Below are positions 1 to 8,481 of a stretch of 64,000 nt of DNA, piece after piece. This stretch comes from Paralteromonas sediminis (GTDB lineage: Bacteria > Pseudomonadota > Gammaproteobacteria > Enterobacterales > Alteromonadaceae), in the NCBI RefSeq assembly GCF_003820355.1, contig NZ_RPOK01000004.1:310001-374000 (forward strand), written 5' to 3'. Below the pieces are notes generated by a model. That model saw only the letters and a program-made list of their open reading frames with translations. It was not told where the DNA came from and searched no databases. Numbering within the stretch: position 1 is the stretch's first letter; each line of letters opens with the position of its first letter. The position numbers and the translations under genes are program-made.

Positions 1-393
1 TACTTCGGTCAACGACTCATTGTATCTGATCGTGACTTAACAAGATTAACAGGCGCAAAAACGCATATTCAGAACAACCTAGGCTGTCCCTTTTCTCTGG
101 AAGAGGTCGCCTCTCAGTTCTGCTTTGATAAATACGAACTTTCTCGTAAATTTAAACAGGTTTTTGGTGTGTCCTTGTTTCAGCATATCCATGCATCTAG
201 AATCGTGCTTGGCAAAGCATTGTTGGGGTCAGGAGTCACTATTGCTGAGGTGGCATTAGAACTCGGTTACAGCGATCAAAGCCACTTTACGCGCTTTTTC
301 AAACGATTTGTGGGCATATCTCCCAGTATTTGGGTGCAATTAGCAAGATCGGCACCACTCACACCGCCTTTGCCTACGAAAATGCCCGCATAG
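1..393 (+). CDS. AraC-family transcriptional regulator, C-terminal part (5' end outside window)
   Basis: The frame is open from the first base to the stop at 391-393, giving about 130 residues with no start codon required inside the window. Two helix-turn-helix units of the AraC/XylS DNA-binding domain are visible: one around residues 35-67 (FSLEEVASQF...LSRKFKQVFG) and one around 80-112 (TIAEVALELGYSDQSHFTRFFKRFVGISP), the latter carrying the family hallmark. A GTG at 169 is only an internal codon, since the first HTH lies upstream of it. The effector domain is missing, so the ligand and targets cannot be named. The tail after the HTH is proline-rich and probably disordered. Confidence 0.85.
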   Translation, partial: YFGQRLIVSDRDLTRLTGAKTHIQNNLGCPFSLEEVASQFCFDKYELSRKFKQVFGVSLFQHIHASRIVLGKALLGSGVTIAEVALELGYSDQSHFTRFFKRFVGISPSIWVQLARSAPLTPPLPTKMPA

Positions 394-498
394 CCTAGTA
401 TGGTCAGTTAGTTATCGAACGGGTTATTCGGTCTGTCTATTTATGCGTTACATCTAAAGCAAAACCAACTATATAAAAGGATGTTCAGGAGAGACGTA

Positions 499-1017
499 AT
501 GAATAAGTTAGTATTTTGCATTTTCCTAATATTCACACTTGGCGCTTGTTCAAGCAGTGACTGGCGAACAGCCAGTCGAGCACCTGCTGGCATAGCTTAT
601 GATCCTTCGCTCGTTCATGATGCTATTGTCGAAGTTTACGCCGCCGATGCGTTTAGTTGGCGCGGATGGTTTGCTGTGCACACTTGGATTGCCATCAAAG
701 AACCCAATGTTGAGCAGTATACCGTATTCGAAGTCGTTGGCTGGCGGACGCCCACTGTCCGACGCCAAACAACTAAAACGCCCGATAGATATTGGTATGG
801 CGCTAAGCCAGAGAAAGTATTGTCTATAGTCGGCGAAAAAGCAGAGCTCATGTTGCCAAAAATAAAAGCGGCAGTCGACGCATACCCTTACGCCAATGAA
901 TACACGGTTTTCCCAGGCCCCAACAGCAATACTTTTACTGCTTGGGTAGGCAAACAAGTGCCTGAAATGGAACTGGATTTGCCATTCAGCGCAATTGGTA
1001 GTGGCTACGTCGAATAA
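499..1017 (+). CDS. DUF3750 family lipoprotein
   Basis: The start at 499 is preferred over the ATG at 481 because AGGAGA (487-492) lies six bases upstream and it gives a clean lipoprotein signal: a hydrophobic stretch ending in the lipobox LGAC at residues 14-17. The mature protein is about 155 residues. The C-terminal block PGPNSNTFTAWVGKQVPE, followed by LPFSAIGSGY, is what I recognise as the DUF3750 signature; the Trp-rich N-terminal half also fits. Function of the family is unknown; location should be a membrane-anchored periplasmic face. It runs convergently into the AraC gene on the other strand. Confidence 0.7.
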   Translation: MNKLVFCIFLIFTLGACSSSDWRTASRAPAGIAYDPSLVHDAIVEVYAADAFSWRGWFAVHTWIAIKEPNVEQYTVFEVVGWRTPTVRRQTTKTPDRYWYGAKPEKVLSIVGEKAELMLPKIKAAVDAYPYANEYTVFPGPNSNTFTAWVGKQVPEMELDLPFSAIGSGYVE

Positions 1018-1037
1018 CCTTAATAGGTCATTATTCG
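1011..1037. terminator. Candidate bidirectional terminator between convergent genes
   Basis: CGAATA-ACCT / AGGT-cat-TATTCG forms a stem with a 3-base bulge and a TAAT loop spanning both stop codons. No T-run follows, so this is a weak call based on geometry and position only. Confidence 0.3.
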
Positions 1038-1999
1038 ATCTGATACGCCTTACGAACTTCACTGGGACTCTTCCCAATGACCTTTTTAAACGCTCTGGAA
1101 AATGCTGCTTCAGACTGATATCCAATCTCCAAAGCGATAGATAGCATTGAGTCTTTGCTCAACTGCAATTGCGAATAAGCCAGAGAAAGACGCCATTCTG
1201 TTAAATACTCCATGGGGGAATTTCCTACGAGCTTTTTAAATTGCTGTGCGAAGCTAGTTCTCGACATACCCACTGCCAGAGCGAGTTCTTCCAGTGACCA
1301 ATGTTTAGCTGGCTTATCGTGAATAAGAGTCATTGCTTTCCCAATCCTGTCGTCTTGCAATGCGTTAAGCCATCCTAATTCACTGTCACCCAACTGCCCT
1401 AGATGTTCGCGCATTGCGGCAATGACAATAATGTCAGCCAGTCTTGCGATAACCGCCTCGGCGCCCACATCTATGCTCTTCGCTTCGTTGCCAATCAGTG
1501 CACTCATTGTATTCACAACATGACTTGAATCATGTTGGGACGCGTCGATAACGATCTTGTCTGGTAGTATACCGAGAATTTTTATAGCCAGCGGATGTTG
1601 GAACAGCATTACCCCACAAATCAGCGTGGTTTCCTCGCCATTGCCGCCATATTCAAGGGTCTCATAACGCTCTGTTACGGCTTGAATTGGCAAATCATGT
1701 AAGGCGGTATAAGTGCAACAGTGACCATCTGAAAGCCAGTGTCCATCACCTTGGGGAAACAATACAAACTCGCCCTTATTTAGTTTGAATGATTCACCAT
1801 CAATTTGGAAATGTGCTTCCCCCTCCAACACTAAATGGAACATCATACAATTAGCCATGACTGGCATACTGAGTGCCCAAGGCTGCCTCAAGGTTGAGTG
1901 GGTAAAGAACGCGCTTTCCATTCGAAGGCCATTGAGCAATTTGCCCACTGGGTGGTCTGAAATCTTTGTACTCACGCGTTTATCGACATCAAAGCCCAT
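1031..1999 (-). CDS. AraC-family regulator with N-terminal cupin domain
   Basis: A 322-residue regulator. Residues about 10-190 look like the cupin_6/AraC-binding type ligand domain (FHLVLEGEAHFQIDGE, then KLNKGEFVLFPQGDGHWL, a typical cupin beta-barrel pattern). Residues about 220-320 carry the two AraC helix-turn-helix motifs (WSLEELALAVGMSRTSFAQQFKKLVG and SMLSIALEIGYQSEAAFSRAFKKVIGKSP). It lies 80 bases downstream of the NmrA/DUF1772 pair on the same strand, so it may be co-transcribed and control it; that is inference. Cupin-AraC proteins of this kind often sense small aromatic or oxidised molecules, but the ligand here is unknown. Confidence 0.85.
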   Translation of the reverse strand: MGFDVDKRVSTKISDHPVGKLLNGLRMESAFFTHSTLRQPWALSMPVMANCMMFHLVLEGEAHFQIDGESFKLNKGEFVLFPQGDGHWLSDGHCCTYTALHDLPIQAVTERYETLEYGGNGEETTLICGVMLFQHPLAIKILGILPDKIVIDASQHDSSHVVNTMSALIGNEAKSIDVGAEAVIARLADIIVIAAMREHLGQLGDSELGWLNALQDDRIGKAMTLIHDKPAKHWSLEELALAVGMSRTSFAQQFKKLVGNSPMEYLTEWRLSLAYSQLQLSKDSMLSIALEIGYQSEAAFSRAFKKVIGKSPSEVRKAYQIE

Positions 2000-2079
2000 A
2001 CCTGCGCCCTCTGGCGAAATAAGGTGTTAACACTATAAACCAGCATATTGAAGAACACTAGCTACAGCCTAGTGCAGAT

Positions 2080-2505
2080 TTACGCCATCAATATCAGGGC
2101 TCCTGATAAAAATGCACTGAGCGTCCGAACATGATTCCAACGGTTCCACTGTGAAGCATATTCTTCCCAGTAAGTTTCAAGGTCACCCTGCTCAGAGGCG
2201 GCTTTTAGGCGATTATTCATAGGCACGTTTTTCACAACTGTTACCATAAAGGTACCCACAAAAAACAGTATGCCTGCTACAGCTAAGCCACCCTCTTTAA
2301 AAATAAAAAAGTACAAGGCACTCAATGCCGAACCAAAGAAAATGACTTTAAACAGCGGGTTGAGAATAACCTGATTTATCTCAACCATGGCCGCGGCCCC
2401 CTTTGAGGTTGCGGTTAACGCCTTTATGATAGTATTGGAGAAGATGCCATACATGCCAATCATACTCATCATGCTCAATTGCATTACTGTTTCCACAACA
2501 TTCAT
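2080..2505 (-). CDS. DUF1772 integral membrane protein
   Basis: A 141-residue protein with about four hydrophobic segments (near residues 5-27, 46-66, 72-90, 122-140). The block KNVPMNNRLKAA followed by YWEEYASQWNRWNHVRTLSA is characteristic of DUF1772 (anthrone oxygenase-like) proteins. The start overlaps the stop of the upstream reductase gene as ATGA, so translation is probably coupled, and GGAGTG ahead of the ATG supplies the ribosome site. Family members are commonly found beside NAD(P)-binding NmrA-like proteins and regulators, as here. Substrate unknown. Confidence 0.8.
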   Translation of the reverse strand: MNVVETVMQLSMMSMIGMYGIFSNTIIKALTATSKGAAAMVEINQVILNPLFKVIFFGSALSALYFFIFKEGGLAVAGILFFVGTFMVTVVKNVPMNNRLKAASEQGDLETYWEEYASQWNRWNHVRTLSAFLSGALILMA

Positions 2506-3332
2506 TTTTTCACTCCTTCAAACCAATGGGCGTTGTCGCGTACAAAGTCATCAAATGACTTTGCAGGGCGTCCTAGCGCCTGCGGAATTCCCTCGCAGGT
2601 GTGAGCGTTTCTGCCGTCCAGGACTTCTGTGAATAAATAGGTTAGCGCCTCGATAGCGCCTTTGTCGGCTCCGGCACTTTCTAAACCTTGTTGAAATGCC
2701 TCAAGTGAAATTTGTTCAAACACCACAGGCTTGTTCAGAACGCGGCTGAAGGTGTCTGCGACTGCTTTAAAACTGAGTAGTTCAGGCCCTGTCACCTCGT
2801 ATAACTGTCCATTGTGTTTGTCATCAGTAAGTGACTCAACAACGATTTCTGCGATATCGTCAATATCGACAAAGGGCTCAGGCATGTGATCCACAGGCAG
2901 TGCTATCCGACCGTTTAAGATGTAATCTCGGAACATACCCTCACTAAAGTTTTGATTAAACCAAGACGCGCGCACCACCGTCCAGCTCAAACCCGATTGC
3001 TTGACAATGTTTTCACAAACCTGTGCCGCAGGCTCACCTCGACCAGACAACAGTGTGATATGTGACACACCGCGTATCTTAGCTAGCGCACAGAAGCGAG
3101 AAATGTCTTCTGGCGCTTTGGGAATAGCAAGGTCAGGATAGTAAGTCAGATAAACTGAGTCGACGCCATTCAGTGCACTGGCCCAGGTTTTTTCATCATT
3201 CCAGTCAAAATGTACATCACCCTGACGGCTGGCACCTTTGGCTGAAAAGCCCTTCTCACGCAGATTTTCCAGAACTCTTGTACCCGTTTTACCTGTCGCG
3301 CCAATAATTAAATGCTGTGTTGATTGTGTCAT
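2502..3332 (-). CDS. NmrA-like NAD(P)-binding reductase
   Basis: An atypical short-chain dehydrogenase of 276 residues. The N-terminus has the dinucleotide-binding glycine motif GATGKTG in HLIIGATGKTGTRVL; the middle (WTVVRASWFNQNF, then PEPFVDIDDIAEIVV) follows the NmrA/NAD(P)H-binding pattern. The classical SDR YxxxK catalytic pair is not obvious, so it may be a redox sensor or reductase of unknown substrate. The ATG at 3332 is chosen over an upstream TTG because GGGAG lies eight bases ahead. It is the first gene of a coupled pair with the DUF1772 protein. Confidence 0.8.
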   Translation of the reverse strand: MTQSTQHLIIGATGKTGTRVLENLREKGFSAKGASRQGDVHFDWNDEKTWASALNGVDSVYLTYYPDLAIPKAPEDISRFCALAKIRGVSHITLLSGRGEPAAQVCENIVKQSGLSWTVVRASWFNQNFSEGMFRDYILNGRIALPVDHMPEPFVDIDDIAEIVVESLTDDKHNGQLYEVTGPELLSFKAVADTFSRVLNKPVVFEQISLEAFQQGLESAGADKGAIEALTYLFTEVLDGRNAHTCEGIPQALGRPAKSFDDFVRDNAHWFEGVKK

Positions 3333-3564
3333 TTGCTTCGCTCCCAATAAGCTGTGTATTTACTTAATGTGTGAAATCAGTGTAGCGATTGGCTTTGGTC
3401 AATAATTGACCTGGCGTACACATTCAATTGCAGCGAGTTCAGAAATCTATCGTTCGTGCATAATAGTGGGCTTATTGCGAAATTGTTGGCCAATTCCATG
3501 CCAAACACATCATCAAAATGAAAAGCTAGGGCGGTTAAAGAGAGATAAAAGCGCGTTGTTAATG

Positions 3565-3601
3565 AAAAAAGGGACTGGGGATATCACCCGTGTGATATCC
3601 C
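3565..3601 (-). terminator. Terminator-like perfect hairpin after the metalloprotease gene
   Basis: A perfect 10-bp inverted repeat, GGGATATCAC and GTGATATCCC with a 4-base loop (3578-3601), lies 11 bases after the stop of the metalloprotease. On the minus strand it is followed after seven bases by six T residues (3565-3570). The spacing to the T-run is longer than ideal, so an operator role for this palindrome remains possible. Confidence 0.5.
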
Positions 3602-3612
3602 ACAAATAGACG

Positions 3613-6135
3613 TTAAAACGATACTGTAGCAGTGTTGGTACATGCTGCCTGACTACCCTGTTGGCAAACCTGGTAGCGATAAGTCCCGCCACCTTTATTG
3701 CCTGTGTTGTCCACCTCCTGCAGGTCATTGGATGTCGCTCTTAGCCATTGACCATCGCGATAGATATCAACACTGTCTCCCGTTACGCCTGACCAAGTAA
3801 GCTCGACGTTCTGAATACCCTTTTGTTTATATCCACGAGCACTCAATTCAGCCTGAGCTTGCTCAGTGGTCACAGTCACAGTATTTGTGCAAAAGTCAGA
3901 TTCTCCACCTGCATTGAATGCACGCACCCAGTAATAATAGGTAGTGTTTGCTTGGGCAGCAACATCCTCTGCTGTCACCAAGCCAGTGCCATCTTTACTG
4001 GACACAGTAGCGACTTCACTACCGCCTGTACAATTTTCGGCCAGGATTGTTGTTGCTCGATAGAGTGAAAAGCCTGATTCATTATCCGCGTTATCCATAA
4101 ACTCCAATGAGACCGTGCTGGCTGATGCACTTATCAGAGATAGTGACGAGGGAGACGCTGGCGCAACCGGTACAGACGTAGACGATACCATCTCTAAATT
4201 ATCAACATACAGACTGTCGACAGCTTCACCATTACTTTGCTCAGCGTCTGTTGCTCTCACCCAGACATCACCACTGACATCGGTGAGCAATGCGACCTCT
4301 ACATTGTCAGTAGATTGACTGGATACGGTAAACAATGCTTGCCAACTCGAGCCTCCATCAACAGAGTAACTGAAATTCGCACCCTCAGAGTCAGAAACCC
4401 AGGCATTTGCTTTAAAGGTAACGCCACCAGCACCACCGGCCACATTGAATAGCCAGGTGTGCACAAAAGACTGACGGCGTGAGCGTTTGGGACCACCAGA
4501 GCTACTTTCAGAAATGACCTGAGTAACACCATCGCTGCCCAATGTAGCCATATAAGTATTGGTTATTTGGCCGGTACCAAAAATTTCTCCCTCGGCATAC
4601 TCAGTAATGCTATCTGGTTGCGTCAGTGTTGTAGCCAATACGGTATTTGAATAGTCAGAGAACCCCGCATTATTGTCAGCGGCAATACGGTATTCATAAG
4701 TGGTTTGTTCAACCAAACCTGTATCAGTGAAAGACTGCGTGTTTTGTGCCAAGGAAGCAATGGTTTGCCAAGCTCCCCCTGAGGTACGACGCTGTAAAAC
4801 AAACCCATTCTCGTCATTAGCATTGTCCTGCCACGTTAAGCTCACACTATTAAAGCTGATTTCTGTAGCGTCGAGATTAGTCGGAGCCTGAGGTGGTGTG
4901 GTGGATTGGGTTGCGCGAAAAGAGGCAACGTAAGTCGCTGACTCGTTGAGTGTTCTGGCATTCCAGGCTCCCACTGTTGCTGCTGCAGGGTCTACCCCTT
5001 GCTGCACGCCAGAATAGGTAAGAGTGGGGTTTGAAAACCGGCCAACCCTTGATGCACTTGCACACCCGTAAGCCATGATAGTGCGAAAGTAAGGCGTCCC
5101 TATGTCATCCACTGAACCATCATTACATCGTCTGAAACCATAATTATAGGCACCCGCGACACCGCCACCTACAGTCTGTCTGTCGTGATGCGCGCCCTGA
5201 TTGTGGCCAATTTCATGAGCCAACGTACGATTTCCTACCATACAGGGAACATCAGTCACATTAAACGCGGACGACGCATTGGAACCCAAATAGCCAATAC
5301 CACAACCCTGCCCGTCGTAGATAAGAGAAACTATGTCAGCCCCTAGATTATCGCGAACCTGATGAACCTCGTCCATGTTGCCATCTGTGGTTGAGCGCAA
5401 TGCACCCAAAGTTTCACTCGCGTTCGTACCTGTATAGTTAGTCAGATGCGTGCCGACCAGATTCATTGTAATGTTAATCCCGCTAAGCGCGTAAGCGTTG
5501 TTTAAATCAGCAATTGCGGTATCAATGTCTGCCTCTAACTGGGCACAGCTGCCCGCGTAGTTACACGCACCTTGGGTGTATACAACTAACAAATCTTGGA
5601 TAACATTGTCGGCAACAACTGAATCAGTCTGCGGTGAAGCCCCTTCTAATGCAGCGCTATCGCCAAGAGGCAAAATGCCATCGGGCTCTTCACTAGGTAA
5701 GGACGCAATGTCTACCTCATAAAGGAGCTGCTTTCCAGCTTGATTCGTATTGAGTCTGTAGGTTTTGCCCTGCCATTGAATGAGCCCAGAAACCTGCATA
5801 CCCTTAAAGGTGATAATGACAGTTGCTGCCATGTCACCCTGCACATGCCCTACCCAAATATGGGTACCGGCTTTTCGTCGTTCGATATAGCTCCTTACCG
5901 CAATAATACTGTCTTGATGCTCTGGCAAAGCAATAGCTATTTCGCTGCTCTGTAATATCTGGCGATTTACTCTTACTTCGTGTTGATTTAACACGTGCTC
6001 CGGCAGTTTATTTACTGGCGCCGAATTCAACTTTTCAAACAGTGGCGTTGGTGATGCAAAAACACCAGCGGAGAACAAAACTAGTGCGACAAAGGACACT
6101 ACAATGGATGATAATTTAGTACTCGACTTGTACAT
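3613..6135 (-). CDS. Secreted metzincin-type zinc metalloprotease with fibronectin III domains
   Basis: The 840-residue start at 6135 is chosen because GAGG lies eight bases upstream and it begins a signal peptide (SIVVSFVALVLFSAGVFA); the longer frame to 6267 lacks these. Residues about 30-170 form a beta-rich pro-region. The catalytic domain carries HEIGHNQGAHH at 307-317, matching the metzincin zinc motif HExxHxxGxxH, as in reprolysin-like (M12B/M72-type) enzymes. Then come an FN3 domain (about 412-505), a jelly-roll-like module (508-650), a second FN3 (657-763) and a third short FN3-like domain to the C-terminus. It should be exported and degrade extracellular protein, with the FN3 modules binding substrate or surfaces. 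No sorting tail is visible. The gene stands alone, with a hairpin after it. Confidence 0.85.
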   Translation of the reverse strand: MYKSSTKLSSIVVSFVALVLFSAGVFASPTPLFEKLNSAPVNKLPEHVLNQHEVRVNRQILQSSEIAIALPEHQDSIIAVRSYIERRKAGTHIWVGHVQGDMAATVIITFKGMQVSGLIQWQGKTYRLNTNQAGKQLLYEVDIASLPSEEPDGILPLGDSAALEGASPQTDSVVADNVIQDLLVVYTQGACNYAGSCAQLEADIDTAIADLNNAYALSGINITMNLVGTHLTNYTGTNASETLGALRSTTDGNMDEVHQVRDNLGADIVSLIYDGQGCGIGYLGSNASSAFNVTDVPCMVGNRTLAHEIGHNQGAHHDRQTVGGGVAGAYNYGFRRCNDGSVDDIGTPYFRTIMAYGCASASRVGRFSNPTLTYSGVQQGVDPAAATVGAWNARTLNESATYVASFRATQSTTPPQAPTNLDATEISFNSVSLTWQDNANDENGFVLQRRTSGGAWQTIASLAQNTQSFTDTGLVEQTTYEYRIAADNNAGFSDYSNTVLATTLTQPDSITEYAEGEIFGTGQITNTYMATLGSDGVTQVISESSSGGPKRSRRQSFVHTWLFNVAGGAGGVTFKANAWVSDSEGANFSYSVDGGSSWQALFTVSSQSTDNVEVALLTDVSGDVWVRATDAEQSNGEAVDSLYVDNLEMVSSTSVPVAPASPSSLSLISASASTVSLEFMDNADNESGFSLYRATTILAENCTGGSEVATVSSKDGTGLVTAEDVAAQANTTYYYWVRAFNAGGESDFCTNTVTVTTEQAQAELSARGYKQKGIQNVELTWSGVTGDSVDIYRDGQWLRATSNDLQEVDNTGNKGGGTYRYQVCQQGSQAACTNTATVSF

Positions 6136-6483
6136 ACTTCGTACCTCAAAACGACGGGGGGTATCAATTTTCCTTGCTGGATATAGATAGAGCGTCAATA
6201 GCTTTAGATTGCGGTTTTCCCTGTGCTTGGTTAGTTTATGTAAAGGCATTGCACAATAAGGAGTCAACGCAGTGGACTAGGGATGAAAATCTATACGCAA
6301 CTCCGCAGTTTTGAGATCGCACGTCAGTTTTCAAACGAGAAACATATACAGTAGCACTTCTACTAACAAACTAATTTTTAAAGGTTATTTTTCGTCAGTA
6401 GACGTAAAATTACATTGAGATTATCAAGCCTAGATAAATACAAAGGTATATTTCAAGGAATGAAAACAAATGAGGAAATAGTT
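6136..6483. other. Intergenic region between divergent protease genes
   Basis: 348 bases, AT-rich, holding the promoters of the metalloprotease (minus) and the trypsin-like protein (plus). I see no convincing paired -35/-10 boxes, long dyad or small gene. Confidence 0.4.
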
Positions 6484-7206
6484 GTGATCAATAAAAAATG
6501 GAGTATCTGTGCACTGTCAGCTTTGTTATTTCAATTGCAATCGCATTCGGTAAATGCCGAGCATCTTTCAGGTATTAATAAGTTAGTTTTCCACGACCAC
6601 CAGTACAACAAAGCTTTTGTTGGTAATGGTTTTTTAATTACACATAACGACAAGGTATATGCCGTTACGGTAAAACATGCACTGTTAGAGGCAAAAACAC
6701 CAACTATGGCGTCAGTCTCAATCGAAGAACACGTAAAAAATTGGACCATTCACCCTAATAAGCAACCTGACAATGCGGTCAGGTTAGGGAAATTGCTCAA
6801 TCAAGATGATACCGAGAAACTAGACATGCAAGTACTGCAAAAAGACTGGCTAGTGTTTGAGGTTGAAAGTAATCAGTCTGATTTGAAAGTACTTTCTCTG
6901 CGTAACAGCCCCCTAAAAAAAGGCGAAACGCTCACGGCTTTTGGCTGTAGCTATGCAAATGCTGAAAGGTGCTCTCAGGATGAATATACCGGTGAGTTCC
7001 TGAAAAAAGACGGCGCAAACCTTAGAATTACCATGAACGATCTTCAACTCAGCGAGTTGAGAGGCCTGAGCGGTAGCCCTGTATTAGATGAATCGGGAAA
7101 ACTTGTTGGTATTGTATCGAATGTAATGCGTTCTGAGTCAGGTGACGGCTTTGACTTTGCACCTGCCAACCTTGATTACTTAAAACAAGTACTGGCCACC
7201 CTTTAG
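6484..7206 (+). CDS. Trypsin-like serine protease domain protein, exported
   Basis: The GTG at 6484 is preferred: GAGGA lies seven bases upstream and the protein then opens with a good signal peptide (KKWSICALSALLFQLQSHSVNA). TTG at 6415 or ATG at 6460 would add a charged leader. Features of a chymotrypsin-fold protease: GNGFLI, the histidine in YAVTVKHALL, and the serine motif LRGLSGSPVLDESGKLVGIVS (GxSGSP). An aspartate such as in DTEKLDMQVL could complete the triad but this is uncertain. About 240 residues, no PDZ domain. Substrate unknown. The stop overlaps the convergent DUF885 gene by four bases. Confidence 0.7.
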   Translation: MINKKWSICALSALLFQLQSHSVNAEHLSGINKLVFHDHQYNKAFVGNGFLITHNDKVYAVTVKHALLEAKTPTMASVSIEEHVKNWTIHPNKQPDNAVRLGKLLNQDDTEKLDMQVLQKDWLVFEVESNQSDLKVLSLRNSPLKKGETLTAFGCSYANAERCSQDEYTGEFLKKDGANLRITMNDLQLSELRGLSGSPVLDESGKLVGIVSNVMRSESGDGFDFAPANLDYLKQVLATL

Positions 7207-8471
7207 TGGCCTCGCAAGGAAGATAAGGCATTCAGCGAAAATGGAGCGCGATCAAGGATCAACCGGTGAATTTCTGCAATTGACAGGTTAGGATGCTTGG
7301 CACGCATCGCCGAAATTGTCTCTTCGATAATAGCTTTGCCATAAACGTAAGTAATAACCTGGACCGGCCATCGCCTTATTCGATCTATCTCTCGTTGCAT
7401 AATCGGCTGTTGTTCAGGTATGTGTGCCATCCATACCGCCTGCGCCTTTTTATCATCCCAACCTTTCGTGTGTATACCTACGTCAAGGAGTACCCTCACA
7501 GCTCGCATAGCTTGCCAATCCAAGGCATAGGACAGACTGCTGGTATCATTATACAGCCCAAGTTGTTCCCCTAGGGTTTCCACATAAGCAGCCCACCCTT
7601 CTGTGAATAGGGTACTAACACGCAGATGATTCAATGCCGGGCATGTCGCTTCATGTAAAGCATACTGACTAAAATAATGATGGCCCGGTACTGCCTCATG
7701 TAAAAAAAGCCAGTCCATATGTTTGACAGGTAGGTTATCTGTGTGTAGATGATAGATAAACTCTTGTTCAGCCGTATTGTAGATGCCTGGAGCAGGAAAA
7801 CTCTTAGGCAAATTTGACTCGACGATATTTATAGCCGACGCCCGATAAGGGCTACCCAATAGAGACTCTGTATACGCATACACAGTATTTTCACGCTGTT
7901 TAAACGCATTGATAATAACCGGCTTATCTGCAGCTTTGATGCTTGCATTATTGCCAGGTTTGTTAGAGCGTTTCAGTTCTTCACGCTTTTTTGCTACCTC
8001 CTCAAGTTCTGCAAGGGCAATTTTTTCTAGCTCTGCTGTAGATACTGATGACTGCAACCAACTCTTAAGCCAGTGGGCGTACCACGCTTGCCCGTCTTGC
8101 ATAGCTGAAAAGTTGCCGTTGTAAGTAAGATCAGAAAAATGGTTTGACTGCGTCAGTGCGAGCCTTTCCTTAGCCAATGAAAGTGCAAATCGAGCATCTT
8201 CTAAACTTAACAGTCTGCACTCGTCTAGCTCGTCCTGGGCGGTTAGCGCAAATTGTGCCGTGAGCTGCTGAATCAGGTCTTGCTGAGTCGTGAGATCCTG
8301 TCGCTGAAGTCTTTCAATATACTCGCCAAATCGCATTTCCGTTCGATGTAAATGCAGGTCTTCTATATCAGACAAAATATCTGAATTCGATGGTAGTGCC
8401 CACGCATTGCCGATACTGACAAACATCAGCATCGGCAAACACCACCTACTACAATTAACTAGACCAACCAT
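7203..8471 (-). CDS. DUF885 family putative metallopeptidase, exported
   Basis: A 422-residue protein with an N-terminal signal sequence (PMLMFVSIGNAWA). The zinc-type motif HEAVPGHH at residues 258-265 is the hallmark of DUF885 (usually HEGxPGHH). The C-terminal half (TEGWAAYVETLGEQLGLY, then DVGIHTKGWD) also fits the family. At 422 residues it is shorter than the roughly 550-600 usual for the family, with the N-terminal helical part reduced, but the catalytic half is intact. Third gene of a minus-strand operon, ten bases after the PDZ-hydrolase. Probably a periplasmic or outer-membrane peptidase; substrate unknown. Confidence 0.8.
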   Translation of the reverse strand: MVGLVNCSRWCLPMLMFVSIGNAWALPSNSDILSDIEDLHLHRTEMRFGEYIERLQRQDLTTQQDLIQQLTAQFALTAQDELDECRLLSLEDARFALSLAKERLALTQSNHFSDLTYNGNFSAMQDGQAWYAHWLKSWLQSSVSTAELEKIALAELEEVAKKREELKRSNKPGNNASIKAADKPVIINAFKQRENTVYAYTESLLGSPYRASAINIVESNLPKSFPAPGIYNTAEQEFIYHLHTDNLPVKHMDWLFLHEAVPGHHYFSQYALHEATCPALNHLRVSTLFTEGWAAYVETLGEQLGLYNDTSSLSYALDWQAMRAVRVLLDVGIHTKGWDDKKAQAVWMAHIPEQQPIMQREIDRIRRWPVQVITYVYGKAIIEETISAMRAKHPNLSIAEIHRLILDRAPFSLNALSSLRGH

Positions 8472-8481
8472 GCCAGTAACC

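Noticed and set aside
6415-6483. Upstream TTG start of the trypsin-like gene
   Set aside because: The GTG at 6484 has a better ribosome site and gives a regular signal peptide.
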